NCBI GenBank assembly: GCA_021813405.1
Contig: JAKAKS010000021.1
Span: 1-64,000 of the forward strand
Direction: 5' to 3'
Source: Nitrospirota bacterium
GTDB lineage: Bacteria > Nitrospirota > Thermodesulfovibrionia > Thermodesulfovibrionales > JdFR-88
DNA: 64,000 nt
Each line of letters opens with the position of its first letter. The first letter of the stretch is position 1. The position numbers and the translations under genes are program-made. Under the pieces are notes generated by a model. The model ran no database searches, was not told the DNA's origin, and saw nothing but the letters and a program-made list of their open reading frames with translations. This document shows positions 43,102 to 53,354 of this stretch, piece after piece.

Positions 43102-44636
43102 GGCTGGGCGGGCTTCTTTAGCTCTGTTATCAGGCCGTACAGGCAGAAGAGGGCCAGGGTAAAAATCCCGGCCGCCCAGAAATAGGCTGTGGTTGTCCCG
43201 GCCTGTGCCCACCAAAGGTCAAAACGGTAATATCTGAACCACTTCATTATGTATACAAAAACATCTGGGGGCCACTGGGAGCTTAGCTTCAGCATGACCG
43301 TGAACGCGTTTCTTTTGTCCATGGCTATCCTTGCAGTATCCGAGAGTATGCCAAACTGGTTTAATAACGGGCTCTCTTTGAGGCTGAAGAAACTTTTCCA
43401 GAAGCCGTACGAGCCTTCGCCTCCAAGGCGGTCCGCGGCAAGTGCCAGATTATTGCCCCCGTATTTCATTGCAAGGCCAAGGTAGAAATTGGATATAGCG
43501 GGCGCCGCCTGCACTGAAACGCTTGCAATCAGAACGGACAGTGCAAGCCCTTTTACCGCACGGGAGAGCCTGCCCCAGTTTTCAAACATCTGCGCCAATG
43601 GCATGATAAGAAACGGGGTAATAATAATAAGATATCTTGGCCCCCAGCAGAAATCCCCGTGCCAGTCCACCCAAAGGCTGTAAAACATCAGATAGATTAG
43701 AACAGTGGCAGCCGCCCCAAGAAACACGTGGCGCGGGGCTTTCCTGTAAAACTGCCTGATTGCAAGCAAGGGAAGTATGAGCACCGGGCAATAAAAGAAA
43801 ATCCCCTTGCCGGGGCTGAACAGGAACCCTGCAAGCCCCATCGGCAGATATCCCGGCTTGAAAAGAGCCCGCTCCATGAATGCCGAATACCCGGTCCGGA
43901 AGATACCGCCAAACCTGACGTAATTATAAAAGAGTGAAAATGCAGCAAACGGGATTGAGATTGCAACGAAAACCGCCGCGGCCGTCAACATTTTTCTGGT
44001 GCGGGCCTGCATACCAAACCCTGTCCACAGGAGTATCGCCAGTGGCACAATGCTAAGGACAAGCTCGGTCTTTGTTATCACCCCGAATCCGAAGAAGGCA
44101 GCCGAGATAAGAAGATAAAACCTTTTGCCTGGCTCTTTTAAATATTCGATGGCAAAGTAGAATTCTCCAAGCAGAAGGAAGGCCGCTACCGGCTGCTCGA
44201 ACGGGACTTTGGCGGCATAAAACCAGGCAAATGTGCCAAGCGAATAGAAGAGGGATGTCAGGCAGGAAGCTGTCCGCCCGTACCCTATGGAAAAGAGCAT
44301 CTTAAACAGCAGCACGGAAGTCAAAGCTGAAAAAAATGCGTTTGAAAAATATAAGGGATAGCCGCTTGCCCGCAGGGACTTGAAAAGGATGAAAAAAGGC
44401 AGGATGAAAAAGTTCTGCCCGAACTCATGCTGGGTATAGTATTTTCCGAAATTTCCTTTTACGCCCATTATGCCCCAGTCCACACCCAGTTGGCCGGATT
44501 TTAAAAAAGTTCTAAGCACCAGGGATTTCATAAATCCTTCGCCAACGGTAAAAGAAGTTGCCGCCGCGGAAAATGTAAGCGAATAGACCAGAAGGACAAA
44601 CAGGAAAAGAAAGACAAAGGCCCGGCTGCGGATCAT
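43098..44636 (-). CDS. GT-C-like polytopic membrane protein
   Basis: A 512-residue protein with about ten to twelve hydrophobic helices. The first outer loop holds a large hydrophilic stretch (GVKGNFGKYYTQHEFGQNF), as in dolichyl-phosphate-mannose-type glycosyltransferases, and later GDFCWGPRYLI resembles a conserved loop of that superfamily. It probably transfers a lipid-linked sugar outside the inner membrane; donor and acceptor are unknown. It follows a similar gene (44682-46979) in the same direction. Confidence 0.6.
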   Translation of the reverse strand: MIRSRAFVFLFLFVLLVYSLTFSAAATSFTVGEGFMKSLVLRTFLKSGQLGVDWGIMGVKGNFGKYYTQHEFGQNFFILPFFILFKSLRASGYPLYFSNAFFSALTSVLLFKMLFSIGYGRTASCLTSLFYSLGTFAWFYAAKVPFEQPVAAFLLLGEFYFAIEYLKEPGKRFYLLISAAFFGFGVITKTELVLSIVPLAILLWTGFGMQARTRKMLTAAAVFVAISIPFAAFSLFYNYVRFGGIFRTGYSAFMERALFKPGYLPMGLAGFLFSPGKGIFFYCPVLILPLLAIRQFYRKAPRHVFLGAAATVLIYLMFYSLWVDWHGDFCWGPRYLIIITPFLIMPLAQMFENWGRLSRAVKGLALSVLIASVSVQAAPAISNFYLGLAMKYGGNNLALAADRLGGEGSYGFWKSFFSLKESPLLNQFGILSDTARIAMDKRNAFTVMLKLSSQWPPDVFVYIMKWFRYYRFDLWWAQAGTTTAYFWAAGIFTLALFCLYGLITELKKPAQP

Positions 44637-44681
44637 AGTGGCCTTTATTTTAACACACGGGGGAAGGTGATTCGCCGGCCC

Positions 44682-46979
44682 TCAATTGTTGCCCGTTTGC
44701 CCTATCGAGAACCACGCCAGGGCAAACGAGACACGCGGGTGATTAAATTTGGCGTTGTTTTGTTCCCAGTACAAAGGATAATGCGGCGCAAGATATGGCA
44801 TCGGGAACTGCGGCCGCAAAATTCCCATGGCCACCGATGCCGCCACAGCGGTCTGCCCGGGCTTGAAGTAAATTCTGTTCAGCCCTTTTTTTATCAGGCC
44901 GGCAGGAATGTTAACGCGATAAAAATTCCAGCTATCATTTAACGAAAGCGTGGCAATATAGCGTCCGTTTATCCCGATATCCACCCTCTTGTCCGTGGTG
45001 CCGTCAAATGCTTTCAGTTCAAGCCCAAGTCCGTAATTGGGGCCTGGCTGCTGCATATTGGCAAGCAGAATGGACTTCTTTCCGGTTGCCCATGCAAACC
45101 CTTGCTGCCCGTCTGACTGGCCGTTTATCCAGCCGTTATACAGATACATGGTGGACGGCTCCGTGCCTGCCTGGACCACCGTCTGCCGCAACGGGGCGTG
45201 TATGGTCCTGTACACGGCAAGACCGGGGTCTTCGTAGATTTTAGCCAGCGGCAGCACATTTGTTAAATATTGTTCAGTAAAGATCGCGGACATGTCCGGC
45301 GTGGTCTTGCCCGGAGGTATCCGGTGCACAACAATATAGTCCAGCCCGAAGAGGTCCAGGAAATAGGGTGCGGCTTCACGGTCTGTTTTAAATGCGGCCT
45401 GGAGAAATTGCCTGCTTGTGTTATGGTCCGCTATTTCCAGTATGGTGCTCATTATTGGCAGGTTGTAATATGACCACAGAGTTTTTTGCGGCACACGCGA
45501 CAGATACCCTCCAAAGAGCCGCTTGCCGTGAACGGTCTGGTAATAAAAAGAGTAGGAATAGGGGTAAGGCTCCCCGGTCCATTCCAGGCCGTCACGGACG
45601 GAAACCGGTATCTCCAGCACAGCCTGGGCGCCTTTATCCGCGGCAATCTGCCTGTATACGGGCGGTACGCTGCAACCGATCACGGGCTGGAATGCGGTGT
45701 ATTCCACCAAAGCAAGCACAAGCACAAGAGGGAACAGGATGGGTTTTTTGCCAAAGGCCCGCGCCATCCCTGTGGCGGCAAGCACCGAAATGGCCAGCAT
45801 GGCATAGATAACAAATCGCACCGGGGACCTGAGCTGCGCTAAAAATCCGCTGACCGCAAAAAGCTTGAAAGGCATAGGCACTGGCAGTTGCCTGCCAAGC
45901 ACATGAGGGTAAGGCCCGGCTGCCATTACCAGAAAGAAAACCGCCGCCGCAAGCCACATCCAGCGCTTCATGTCCAGCTTGTCTTTTAACGCGTAAATCG
46001 AGAAGAAGACCGCCGTTATCCCCAGGTAACAGAACTTGTCCACCGGGGTCATGCCGGTCAACAATCCGGCAAACGACAGTTTTCCAATTATCGGATTTGC
46101 CGTGGCCGGGGAGAAAAAACCAGCCAGGTCGGCAACGTTGCTGTTTGTGGCAAGTGCCTGCTCAAACAGATGCTTGTCCGGCCAGGCATAAAGGCCTTTT
46201 GCTTTAAGCAGCGCCAGCGCTACAGGCAATACAAACGGCAATGCAACAAATACGGCCGGCAGAAGGCGTTTTATAAGCAGGGCAGGCCTCTGTTTTTTAG
46301 AGGCCAGATAGGCCGCCAGCACAATCAGTGTGAAAAAGAAAGCCCCGATAAAATGGTAATAATCGGAGAAGAAGCAGGCTGCAAGAAAAATTCCGGCCAG
46401 CAGGGAATTTTTAAGCCATGGCTCCCCATCTTTGGCGTCAAAAGCCTTCAGCAGAAAATAAAGGTAAAAAGGCACCCACTGGGCCGTGGCAATGTTTGCG
46501 TAAAGCATGTACGCGCTTACGTAAGAGGCGAATATGAACCCGGCGATAAAGGCGGCCCTGCCGTCGCCGGTTAACCTTTGGGCCAGCAGGTAAACGCCGA
46601 ACCCGCACAATACGTAAGAAAGCAATATGAAGATATTGAAAACAGCGGGAAGCGGCATTACATACTGGAGGGGAATGGACAAAAGCCCGTTTAAAAGCAT
46701 CAGCGCGTGCATGAAGAGCCCGGTTCTGTGCGGGTAAAAAATATAACTGGTATAGAAAGGGTTTGTCTTTAAATCCATGATGGCGTGCTTTACCCACCAG
46801 TAATTCCACATGAATAACTGGTCGTCCCCGCCAACGCCCACTATTTCGGTTTTAAAATGAAGCGCAAGCGGCCACGTGATTACAATTGCCCAAATAATAT
46901 AGAAAACGAAAGCTGAAAGGGCCGCTTTCCGGGATGAGTGGGGGGTGTTGTGCGCGCTATCCTGGGTGTGATGTATCAA
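44682..46979 (-). CDS. Large GT-C-like membrane protein
   Basis: A 765-residue protein with about twelve helices in the first 440 residues and a soluble domain after that. The first outer loop (GGDDQLFMWNYWWVKHAI) resembles the acidic loop of GT-C transferases. The C-terminal part (about 600-765) ends in a beta-rich, jelly-roll-like stretch (LELKAFDGTTDKRVDIGINGRYIATLSL), possibly carbohydrate-binding. The start is TTG with no ribosome site, so the exact N-terminus is uncertain. Likely works in envelope polysaccharide or protein glycosylation with the next gene. Confidence 0.6.
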   Translation of the reverse strand: MIHHTQDSAHNTPHSSRKAALSAFVFYIIWAIVITWPLALHFKTEIVGVGGDDQLFMWNYWWVKHAIMDLKTNPFYTSYIFYPHRTGLFMHALMLLNGLLSIPLQYVMPLPAVFNIFILLSYVLCGFGVYLLAQRLTGDGRAAFIAGFIFASYVSAYMLYANIATAQWVPFYLYFLLKAFDAKDGEPWLKNSLLAGIFLAACFFSDYYHFIGAFFFTLIVLAAYLASKKQRPALLIKRLLPAVFVALPFVLPVALALLKAKGLYAWPDKHLFEQALATNSNVADLAGFFSPATANPIIGKLSFAGLLTGMTPVDKFCYLGITAVFFSIYALKDKLDMKRWMWLAAAVFFLVMAAGPYPHVLGRQLPVPMPFKLFAVSGFLAQLRSPVRFVIYAMLAISVLAATGMARAFGKKPILFPLVLVLALVEYTAFQPVIGCSVPPVYRQIAADKGAQAVLEIPVSVRDGLEWTGEPYPYSYSFYYQTVHGKRLFGGYLSRVPQKTLWSYYNLPIMSTILEIADHNTSRQFLQAAFKTDREAAPYFLDLFGLDYIVVHRIPPGKTTPDMSAIFTEQYLTNVLPLAKIYEDPGLAVYRTIHAPLRQTVVQAGTEPSTMYLYNGWINGQSDGQQGFAWATGKKSILLANMQQPGPNYGLGLELKAFDGTTDKRVDIGINGRYIATLSLNDSWNFYRVNIPAGLIKKGLNRIYFKPGQTAVAASVAMGILRPQFPMPYLAPHYPLYWEQNNAKFNHPRVSFALAWFSIGQTGNN

Positions 46980-47187
46980 AGCAAAAAATTATAACACACG
47001 TTCCGGCGCCAGACTAAAGCCCCGGCCTGCCTTGAAGGCATTTTGTTCCAACATCGGCAATGACAGTGCTTCCGCCTTGCACTTTCAGGTCTATATCGGC
47101 TATGTACTTGACCCGCTGCTGAACGAGATATGCCAGCGGAAGTCCTTGCAATGGCCCTTCCTCCTTCCGTTTGGGGCATAATAAATT

Positions 47188-49083
47188 ATGGGTGATTTTT
47201 ACGATGTAATTGTAGTTGGGGCCGGGCATGCCGGGTGCGAAGCCGCGCTGGCCGCAAGCCGTATGGGCATGCGGGTATGTATTTTCACTATGAACCTGGA
47301 TACCATCGCCCAGATGTCCTGCAACCCCGCAATCGGCGGGTTGGCAAAGGGGCATCTTGTGCGGGAAATAGACGCACTGGGCGGCGAGATGGGCGTGGCA
47401 TCGGACAGGGCCTGCATCCAGAGCAGGATACTGAACCGGTCAAAGGGGCCGGCCGTGTGGTCGCTTAGGCACCAGTCCGACAGGGTCCTTTACAGGCTGG
47501 GGGTACGGCGGGCGCTTGAAACGGCCTCCGGGCTGGATATCAAGCAGGCGCAGGTAGAAAAAATAGCGGCAGAAGACGGCCATGTGGCCGGGGTGTTTAC
47601 TTCACTTGGCTCTTTTTACGCGGCCCGCGCCGTTATCATCACCACAGGCACGTTTCTTAAAGGCCTTATTCATATCGGGCTGGATTCGCACGGGGCCGGA
47701 AGGGCCGGGGAGTTCCCATCTGTGGGGTTGTCCGATTCGCTCCGGCAGCTTGGGCTTGCCATGGGCAGGCTTAAAACCGGCACGCCGCCCAGGCTGGATG
47801 CGCGCACCATAGATTTTGACGGGCTTGAGCCCCAGCCGGGCGAGGCCCCACCCGTGCCGTTTTCCAATTGGGGCGGGGCAATAAACAACCCGCAGCTTCC
47901 GTGCTACCTCACGTACACCAATGCCAAAACGGAGGAAATAATAAAGGCCTCGCTGCACCGTTCGCCCCTTTACAGCGGCAAGATAAAAGGCATAGGCCCA
48001 AGGTATTGCCCCTCGATTGAGGACAAAATAGTCAAATTTCCTGGGCGGCAGAGGCACCAGGTATTTCTGGAGCCAGACGGGCTGGAAACGGCGGAATATT
48101 ACGCAAACGGCATATCCACAAGCCTTCCCCTGGAGGTGCAGACCGGGATTGTCCACAGCATCGCCGGGCTTGAAAATGCCGCGATCATGCGCCCAGGCTA
48201 TGCCGTGGAATACGATTTTGTATACCCCACGGAGCTTGCGCATACGCTGGAGGCAAAAAAAATCTCCGGTCTCTATCTGGCCGGGCAGATAAACGGCACT
48301 TCCGGTTATGAGGAGGCGGCCGCTCAGGGGCTGATTGCGGGAATGAATGCTGCCCTGAAGATGGCCGGGCGGAAACCGCTTGTGCTTGGCAGGCATGAGG
48401 CCTACATTGGCGTGCTGATAGACGATCTTGTTACAAAGGGCACGTCGGAGCCCTACAGGATGTTTACATCCAGGGCGGAGTACCGGCTGCTTTTAAGGCA
48501 CGACAACGCGGACGTGCGGCTTGCGGCCAAAGGGTTTGAGGCGGGCCTTCTGCCAGAGGACTTGTATAAAGTATGCCTGGAGAAAACACAGTGGGCGCAA
48601 GGCGAAAGGCTGAGGCTGTCAAAAACCAGGATAAACTCCCGGATGGCTGTTTCCCTGGCAGGCATTGCGCCCGGGTTGCTCCCGGATTCGGGGCTGGAAG
48701 GAACAAGCCTTGAACAGCTGCTTAGAAGGCCCGGCGTTACGTATGACCTTATTAAGACGGTATCGCCTCCTGGCAATGGAGGCGGAATATCTGGGCCGGC
48801 TGCGGCCGGAAAGCTTGTTGAGGCCGAGGTGAAGTACGAAGGATATATCAAAAAACAGCTTGAGGCTGTCGAGCGGCTTAAGGCGGACGAGGCCCGCCCC
48901 ATACCAGGGGGCATTGATTACAGGGCAATAGCCGGCTTGTCCAGGGAGATTGTGGGCAAACTGGAAGAGGTAAGGCCCTCAAACATCGGCCAGGCCGGCA
49001 GGATACCCGGAATGACACCGGCGGCCCTTATGCTTATCTCCATAGCGCTGGAAAAAACGAGATGCAAAAGGTCCTCGACTTAA
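47188..49083 (+). CDS. mnmG: tRNA uridine-34 carboxymethylaminomethyl-modifying enzyme MnmG (GidA)
   Basis: A 631-residue FAD protein with the Rossmann motif [18 protein letters not shown] at the N-terminus, [23 protein letters not shown], and TGTPPRLD. With MnmE it modifies the wobble uridine of tRNAs. Length is normal. It is followed by an overlapping unknown gene and then rsmG; mnmG-rsmG neighbourhood is common in bacteria. The 208-bp gap before it contains no recognised gene. Confidence 0.96.
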   Translation: MGDFYDVIVVGAGHAGCEAALAASRMGMRVCIFTMNLDTIAQMSCNPAIGGLAKGHLVREIDALGGEMGVASDRACIQSRILNRSKGPAVWSLRHQSDRVLYRLGVRRALETASGLDIKQAQVEKIAAEDGHVAGVFTSLGSFYAARAVIITTGTFLKGLIHIGLDSHGAGRAGEFPSVGLSDSLRQLGLAMGRLKTGTPPRLDARTIDFDGLEPQPGEAPPVPFSNWGGAINNPQLPCYLTYTNAKTEEIIKASLHRSPLYSGKIKGIGPRYCPSIEDKIVKFPGRQRHQVFLEPDGLETAEYYANGISTSLPLEVQTGIVHSIAGLENAAIMRPGYAVEYDFVYPTELAHTLEAKKISGLYLAGQINGTSGYEEAAAQGLIAGMNAALKMAGRKPLVLGRHEAYIGVLIDDLVTKGTSEPYRMFTSRAEYRLLLRHDNADVRLAAKGFEAGLLPEDLYKVCLEKTQWAQGERLRLSKTRINSRMAVSLAGIAPGLLPDSGLEGTSLEQLLRRPGVTYDLIKTVSPPGNGGGISGPAAAGKLVEAEVKYEGYIKKQLEAVERLKADEARPIPGGIDYRAIAGLSREIVGKLEEVRPSNIGQAGRIPGMTPAALMLISIALEKTRCKRSST

Positions 49084-49367
49084 AGCAGTTCCTGCTGCTT
49101 GGCAAGGGGGAAACCTATTATAAAGGCTATCTGATCCCGGGCAAGCCCAACTGGGCACGGATCATGATATCCAAGCTGGATGCAAGCGGGCTTGTGGTGT
49201 CTGTTAATTACGTCGTATTCATGAACAGTTCCGGCGCCTTGTTATGGGAGAAATTCATCCTGCAGAAGGTGCAGCCCATAGCCGTTTTTGAAAAAGAGCT
49301 TGAGGAATTCAGGGAACTGGTTGAAAAGGCCGGGCTGCTCTTTTTTCTGGAGGAATACGGCGGGTGA
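49062..49367 (+). CDS. Small protein of unknown function between mnmG and rsmG
   Basis: A 101-residue soluble protein ([25 protein letters not shown], ending in an acidic helix). It overlaps mnmG by 22 nt and rsmG by 4 nt, so it is translated as part of the same unit. The beta-rich centre and acidic C-terminal helix are visible, but the family is not recognised. Position suggests a role with RNA modification, which is inference only. Confidence 0.6.
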   Translation: MQKVLDLKQFLLLGKGETYYKGYLIPGKPNWARIMISKLDASGLVVSVNYVVFMNSSGALLWEKFILQKVQPIAVFEKELEEFRELVEKAGLLFFLEEYGG

Positions 49368-50023
49368 ATGAACAAAGGCAAATGCTGACGGAAGGCCTGA
49401 AAGCCATTGGTGCAGTGGCGGATGATGAGGCCGTTTCCCGCCTGCTTGTGTATCTGGGGGAATTGCGGAAATGGAACAGGGCGCACAATCTTACTGCCAT
49501 TAAAGATGATGCTGAGGTCATAGAGAAGCACTTCCTGGATTCTGCTCTTTATGTAGTAAAGGGAGGGCTTGCCGTGGAAAGTGCGCAGGACTTCTGGGCC
49601 GGTAAAAAAGTACTGGATGTGGGCAGCGGGGCCGGTTTTCCGGGTATTGTCATGAAGATCCTTGAGCCCCGGATAAACATCTGGCTTATGGAGCCAGCAG
49701 GCAAGAAGGCGGCATTCCTGCGGCATGTTATAAGGACGTTAGGGCTTTCCGGGGCGTCGGTGCTGGAGACCGGCACTAAGCAGTACAGTGCCGGGGAGGG
49801 CAGGCAGCTTTATGATGTGGTGGTTACAAGGGCGCTCTTTAAAGCGGGGGAGTTTGTAAAGCAATGCCTGGGTATGACTGCAAAGGGCGGATACATGATA
49901 ATGAGCAAAGGACCCGGGTACGAGGAAGAACTGGAAGGCATTTTACCTGTTCCTCAAGTGATATTTGCCGGGTTGCCTTTTTCCAGGGCCAAACGGTTCT
50001 TTATTGTGTTCCGAAACGAATAA
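49364..50023 (+). CDS. rsmG: 16S rRNA (guanine-527-N7) methyltransferase RsmG
   Basis: A 219-residue SAM-dependent methyltransferase with the SAM site VLDVGSGAGFPGIV (about 85-98), an N-terminal helical part with RKWNRAHNLTAI, and VVTRALFKAGEFV after it. It methylates G527 of 16S rRNA. The start is GTG overlapping the previous stop by 4 nt. Confidence 0.93.
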   Translation: MNEQRQMLTEGLKAIGAVADDEAVSRLLVYLGELRKWNRAHNLTAIKDDAEVIEKHFLDSALYVVKGGLAVESAQDFWAGKKVLDVGSGAGFPGIVMKILEPRINIWLMEPAGKKAAFLRHVIRTLGLSGASVLETGTKQYSAGEGRQLYDVVVTRALFKAGEFVKQCLGMTAKGGYMIMSKGPGYEEELEGILPVPQVIFAGLPFSRAKRFFIVFRNE

Positions 50024-50259
50024 AAAGCCTGAGTTGGAAAGTATTCACAATTTATTCATAATTCCTTCAAACCTTCTTCAAGCTTAGGTGTTATTTTTAA
50101 ATGAATCGATATGGAAAATGAAGCCGGGCTTAAAGGCTGCTTTCTAGTGGGAAACAAGGCGCTTCAGATCTCCTATTCCGAAAGGATGGAAGGTCTTTTA
50201 TATAGAAGCGAGTGAATGGGAGGGACCGCCCCCTCCCTCCCTCCCATTCATGCCTCATA
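50024..50259 (+). other. Gap with a small open frame, a 13-bp hairpin and a G-rich tract
   Basis: A frame at 50111-50215 could encode 34 residues (MENEAGLKGCFLVGN to LLYRSE), but it has no ribosome site and may be a remnant. Its stop lies in a perfect 13-bp hairpin (50213-50225 with 50238-50250). The C-rich loop and right arm read on the minus strand as GGGAGGGAGGGAGGGG, a G-quadruplex pattern. The hairpin ends 9 nt before the ATG at 50260, so it could affect translation of that gene. Confidence 0.5.
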
Positions 50260-50607
50260 ATGAAAAAAATTATCATCATAGCAATTATACTTGTCCTGGC
50301 CATGGCCGGGATATTGCAAGCGGCTGATAAAAAACCCCCAAAGCAGTCCCCTCAGCCGCCTGCGCAGCCTAACCAGCCCATTTCCTATGGCGATGCCTGT
50401 GACAGCCCTTACGGGATGTGCCAATCGGAGATAACCATGAGGGAAGCCGTCCACGCCCTGAACATGTATTTTGCAAAGCGCGGGCTGATCTGCCGTATCC
50501 GCATGCACCTTGGCAGGTTCGTAAAGGCAGACATTTATAACGGCAACGCCTTTGTAGACAGCATAATCCTGGACAGGAAAACCGGGAAGATGCGCTCCAT
50601 TTATTAA
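50260..50607 (+). CDS. Small exported protein
   Basis: A 115-residue protein with a clear signal peptide ([21 protein letters not shown], cleaved before or after the next Ala). A Pro/Gln-rich linker (about 25-43) leads to a domain with cysteines in [14 protein letters not shown] and GLICRIR, which may form disulfides outside the membrane. Family not recognised. ATG 50260 is chosen because an upstream open frame (50212) lacks a signal sequence. No ribosome site is visible because a strong hairpin occupies the upstream region. Confidence 0.6.
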   Translation: MKKIIIIAIILVLAMAGILQAADKKPPKQSPQPPAQPNQPISYGDACDSPYGMCQSEITMREAVHALNMYFAKRGLICRIRMHLGRFVKADIYNGNAFVDSIILDRKTGKMRSIY

Positions 50608-50707
50608 AGCCGTATTTAAGCAGGGCCGTTCCTTTACCACACGATTGGGCTGCTATGTTTCCCATGAAGTTGAAAACCCCTTTTTGCTTATAGTATTCTA
50701 TAGGTCT

Positions 50708-50793
50708 GCCGAAGTGGTGGAACCTGGTAGACACGCACGTTTGAGGGGCGTGTGGGGAAACCCGTGCGGGTTCAAATCCCGCCTTCGGCACCA
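50708..50793 (+). tRNA. tRNA-Leu (GAG)
   Basis: A complete 86-nt tRNA with encoded CCA. The acceptor stem is GCCGAAG/CTTCGGC. The anticodon stem CACGT/GCGTG encloses loop TTGAGGG with GAG in the centre. The variable arm is long (class II, TGGGGAAACCCGT), and the T-arm is GCGGGTTCAAATCCCGC. Leucine identity follows from anticodon and long variable arm. Confidence 0.95.
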
Positions 50794-51162
50794 ATTTGAC
50801 ATACACGCCGTAGCTCAGGCTACGGTAAACATATAATCTGCTTCCTTCAGTTTAGGTAAATCATAGAAATAATAACGGGCTACCCCCTCGGCCCGTAAGA
50901 CTTCTGTCCAGCCAAGAAAAAGTGAAATTGCGTGTTTCTGCTCTCCTGGGTCCTGGTCTTTAAGATTTCACCTCAGACGTAACCTGCGCTATTCTGTGGT
51001 TTTATTCTCTAAGGATCGATTTTCGGCTCATTGGCGGAGGCACTGGCAGGTCTCCATCTTCACATAAGGCCACTAGCATAATATTATTATTTCAGAGGGT
51101 AAATCCATTTTGATTTTAACGGATGCTGGCATCAGCATTGTTGGAAACGACTTCAGGCCGGG
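50794..51162. other. Gene-free stretch after the tRNA
   Basis: No intact gene is seen. A GTGAAAT...ATTTCAC inverted pair (50922-50971) and short open frames interrupted by stops suggest decayed mobile or coding DNA next to a tRNA, a frequent insertion point. No attachment-site duplication of the tRNA end was found. Confidence 0.4.
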
Positions 51163-51396
51163 ATGGCCGGCAAAATAAAAGTGGTCAGCATGGACGCAAT
51201 CAAGCCCATACTTGACGCTATCAAGGAAGGCGTGATCGAATCCACCTCTGCAACCATTCCGCAAATGCAGGGCTCGATGGCGGTCCTCATGTTGCGGAAG
51301 GCGTCACTGGGGATTCAGGTGCCTCATGCCATTGATACAGGCATTGATGTTATAACGCAAGAGAATGTGGATAAATTTCTTGCCAATGCAGTCTAG
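51163..51396 (+). pseudogene. C-terminal remnant of an RbsB-like sugar-binding protein
   Basis: Seventy-seven codons resemble only the end of periplasmic ribose/galactose-binding proteins (DAIKEGVIESTSATIPQMQGSMAVLML, then IDTGIDVITQENVDKFL). A related piece (AGISIVGNDFRPG) precedes it in another frame. The signal peptide and first two thirds are gone, so this is a decayed gene. It ends 15 bp before the hydrogenase beta gene, so the operon may have landed in or next to an old ABC-transporter locus. Confidence 0.65.
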
Positions 51397-51411
51397 AACC
51401 AGCTCAGGCAT

Positions 51412-52521
51412 ATGGCGATCAAGGGGACATTAAAAAAAGCGCGGCTTGAGGACCTTCTGGCCGTCCTAGGCAAATCGCACCGCATCATCGGGCCTAAAGC
51501 TGAGGGCGGAGCGGTTGTGATGGAGGAAATAGGGTACAAAGACATTCCTTCCGGGGTAAGGGATTTGCAATGGCCGGGCGGCTGCCGCCTGCTGCCCGGA
51601 AAGGACTCTCAGGTCTTCTCCTTCTCTCCGGGGCCGGACTCCTTCAAACGTTTCCTGCACCCTCCCGCTTCCGAATTGTTTGCATTCAAAAGGAATGGGG
51701 CAAAAATTGATTTTCTGCCCGCGCCAAAAATAGCGGAGCGTCCGATGGCTTTTTTTACCGTCAGGCCCTGTGATCTTTCCGCGCTGAAGCTTTACGATAA
51801 AATCTTCCTTGGCGGCCCCGTGGCAGACCAGGCGTACGAATCTCTGCGCCGCGGCTCGCTTGTCGTGGCATTGAATTGCCTGTATCCGGGTGATAACTGT
51901 TTCTGCCTTTCCATGGGCACCGGCCCGGAGGCGCGGGACGGCTTTGATATACAGATGACGGAACTGGAGGATTCCTTTTTGCTGGAGGAGGGCAGCGCAA
52001 AGGGCGCGGAAATACTTGAACAACTCTCGCTTGGGCAGGCGGGCGCAGATGAAATCTCCGCAAAGAGGCGGAGGATTGAATCCTGCAAGGCTGCTTTTAA
52101 AAAATCTATTGCGGCGCATGAGTTGCCTGGCATAATTTACGCCAACCTGGGGCATCCACACTGGGATGATATCGCGCGCCGCGATCTGGAATGCGGCAAC
52201 TGCACACAGGTATGCCCAACCTGTTTTTGCAGCACCAGCTACGACTATGCGGCCCTGGGCGGCATCGCTGCCGGAGGGGCAGTCTCCGGTAAAAGGTTCA
52301 GGAAATGGGATTCCTGCTTTTCCCGCAGTTTCGCGCGAGTGCACAGCGGCAATTTCAGGCTTTCAAGGAAGGCCAGGTACAGGCATTGGATGGCGCACAA
52401 GCTGGCCTACACGCAGGCCCAGTTCGGCCTGTCCGGATGTGTAGGGTGCGGAAGGTGCATCACATGGTGCCCGGCCGGCATCGATATTACCGCGGAACTG
52501 GAGGCGCTGCGCCATGTATGA
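51412..52521 (+). CDS. hydB: Group 3b-like hydrogenase, beta (iron-sulfur) subunit
   Basis: A 369-residue protein matching HydB/ShyB of cytosolic NADP-linked hydrogenases (sulfhydrogenases). Two C-terminal iron-sulfur motifs are visible ([14 protein letters not shown] about 263-276 and [16 protein letters not shown] about 343-358). [13 protein letters not shown] in the middle is typical. It carries electrons between the flavin subunit and the NiFe module. First gene of the operon hydBGDA; the next gene overlaps by 8 nt. Confidence 0.88.
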   Translation: MAIKGTLKKARLEDLLAVLGKSHRIIGPKAEGGAVVMEEIGYKDIPSGVRDLQWPGGCRLLPGKDSQVFSFSPGPDSFKRFLHPPASELFAFKRNGAKIDFLPAPKIAERPMAFFTVRPCDLSALKLYDKIFLGGPVADQAYESLRRGSLVVALNCLYPGDNCFCLSMGTGPEARDGFDIQMTELEDSFLLEEGSAKGAEILEQLSLGQAGADEISAKRRRIESCKAAFKKSIAAHELPGIIYANLGHPHWDDIARRDLECGNCTQVCPTCFCSTSYDYAALGGIAAGGAVSGKRFRKWDSCFSRSFARVHSGNFRLSRKARYRHWMAHKLAYTQAQFGLSGCVGCGRCITWCPAGIDITAELEALRHV

Positions 52522-53353
52522 CAGGGCACGTCCTTTTGCGGCCAGAGTGAGATGGGCCAAAAAAGAGACAAGGGACACCTCCACCTTCGCGCTCTGGATA
52601 GAGGACGAAGCCATAAGGCGGCAATACACATTCAGCCCCGGCCAGTTCAATATGTTATCTGTACCCGGCATCGGCGAAGCCGCGATATCAATCAGCTCCG
52701 GGCCCGAAGACGGGCCTCTCCTGCACACAATCAGGGTTGCCGGGGACGTGACCTCCGCAATTTCCGGCATCTGCGCAAGCAATATCGTGGGCATGCGGGG
52801 CCCGTTTGGAAGGGGCTGGCCCATGCAGGAGGTGGAAGGCAAAAGTCTCATCGTTATAGCAGGGGGGCTTGGGATGGCCCCCCTGCGCCCGGTGGTGCGC
52901 CGTCTGCTTAAAAGCGGAATGGGGCATGGCACAGATGAAAGGCCCGTCCTTATCTATGGCGCAAGGTCGCCAAGGGACATCCTGTTCCGGCATGAATTCC
53001 AGACCTTTGGCCGCCTTTTCGACGTGCACATAACCGTGGACAAGGCGGACCCTCACGAACACTGGAAGGGCCGCACCGGGCTTATCCCGCCCATACTGGA
53101 AGAAATCTCCCTGCATGGCCCGGGCACAATTGCCTTTCTGTGCGGCCCGGAAGTAATGATGAGGTGCATGATCAACGAACTTCTGCTGCGCGGGCTGCCT
53201 GCGGAGCAGATATTTCTTTCCCTGGAGAGGAACATGAACTGTGCCATGGGCACTTGCGGGCACTGCATGTTCGGCCCCAAATTCGTCTGCAAGGACGGGC
53301 CTGTTTTCAGGTACTCCGAAGTGCGGCAGTTTATGGCCGTACAGGAGATATAG
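52514..53353 (+). CDS. hydG: Group 3b-like hydrogenase, gamma (flavin/NAD(P)) subunit
   Basis: A 279-residue ferredoxin-NADP-reductase-type protein. The FAD part has [25 protein letters not shown], the nucleotide part has [15 protein letters not shown], and a C-terminal 2Fe-2S site has [10 protein letters not shown] with a later cysteine in FVCKDG. It links the hydrogenase to NAD(P)H and, in sulfhydrogenases, to polysulfide. It lies between the beta and delta genes, 1 nt before delta. Confidence 0.9.
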   Translation: MYDRARPFAARVRWAKKETRDTSTFALWIEDEAIRRQYTFSPGQFNMLSVPGIGEAAISISSGPEDGPLLHTIRVAGDVTSAISGICASNIVGMRGPFGRGWPMQEVEGKSLIVIAGGLGMAPLRPVVRRLLKSGMGHGTDERPVLIYGARSPRDILFRHEFQTFGRLFDVHITVDKADPHEHWKGRTGLIPPILEEISLHGPGTIAFLCGPEVMMRCMINELLLRGLPAEQIFLSLERNMNCAMGTCGHCMFGPKFVCKDGPVFRYSEVRQFMAVQEI

Positions 53354-53354
53354 A

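Noticed and set aside
46976-47355. Minus-strand frames before and inside mnmG
   Set aside because: Two overlapping frames without ribosome sites; one fragment (VKYIADIDLKVQGGS) looks protein-like, but it has no start and is covered mostly by mnmG.
51120-51140. Sigma-54-like TGGCAT-N5-TTGTT before the hydrogenase operon
   Set aside because: The -12 element lacks the required GC (it reads GT), and it lies in the remnant of a coding region.
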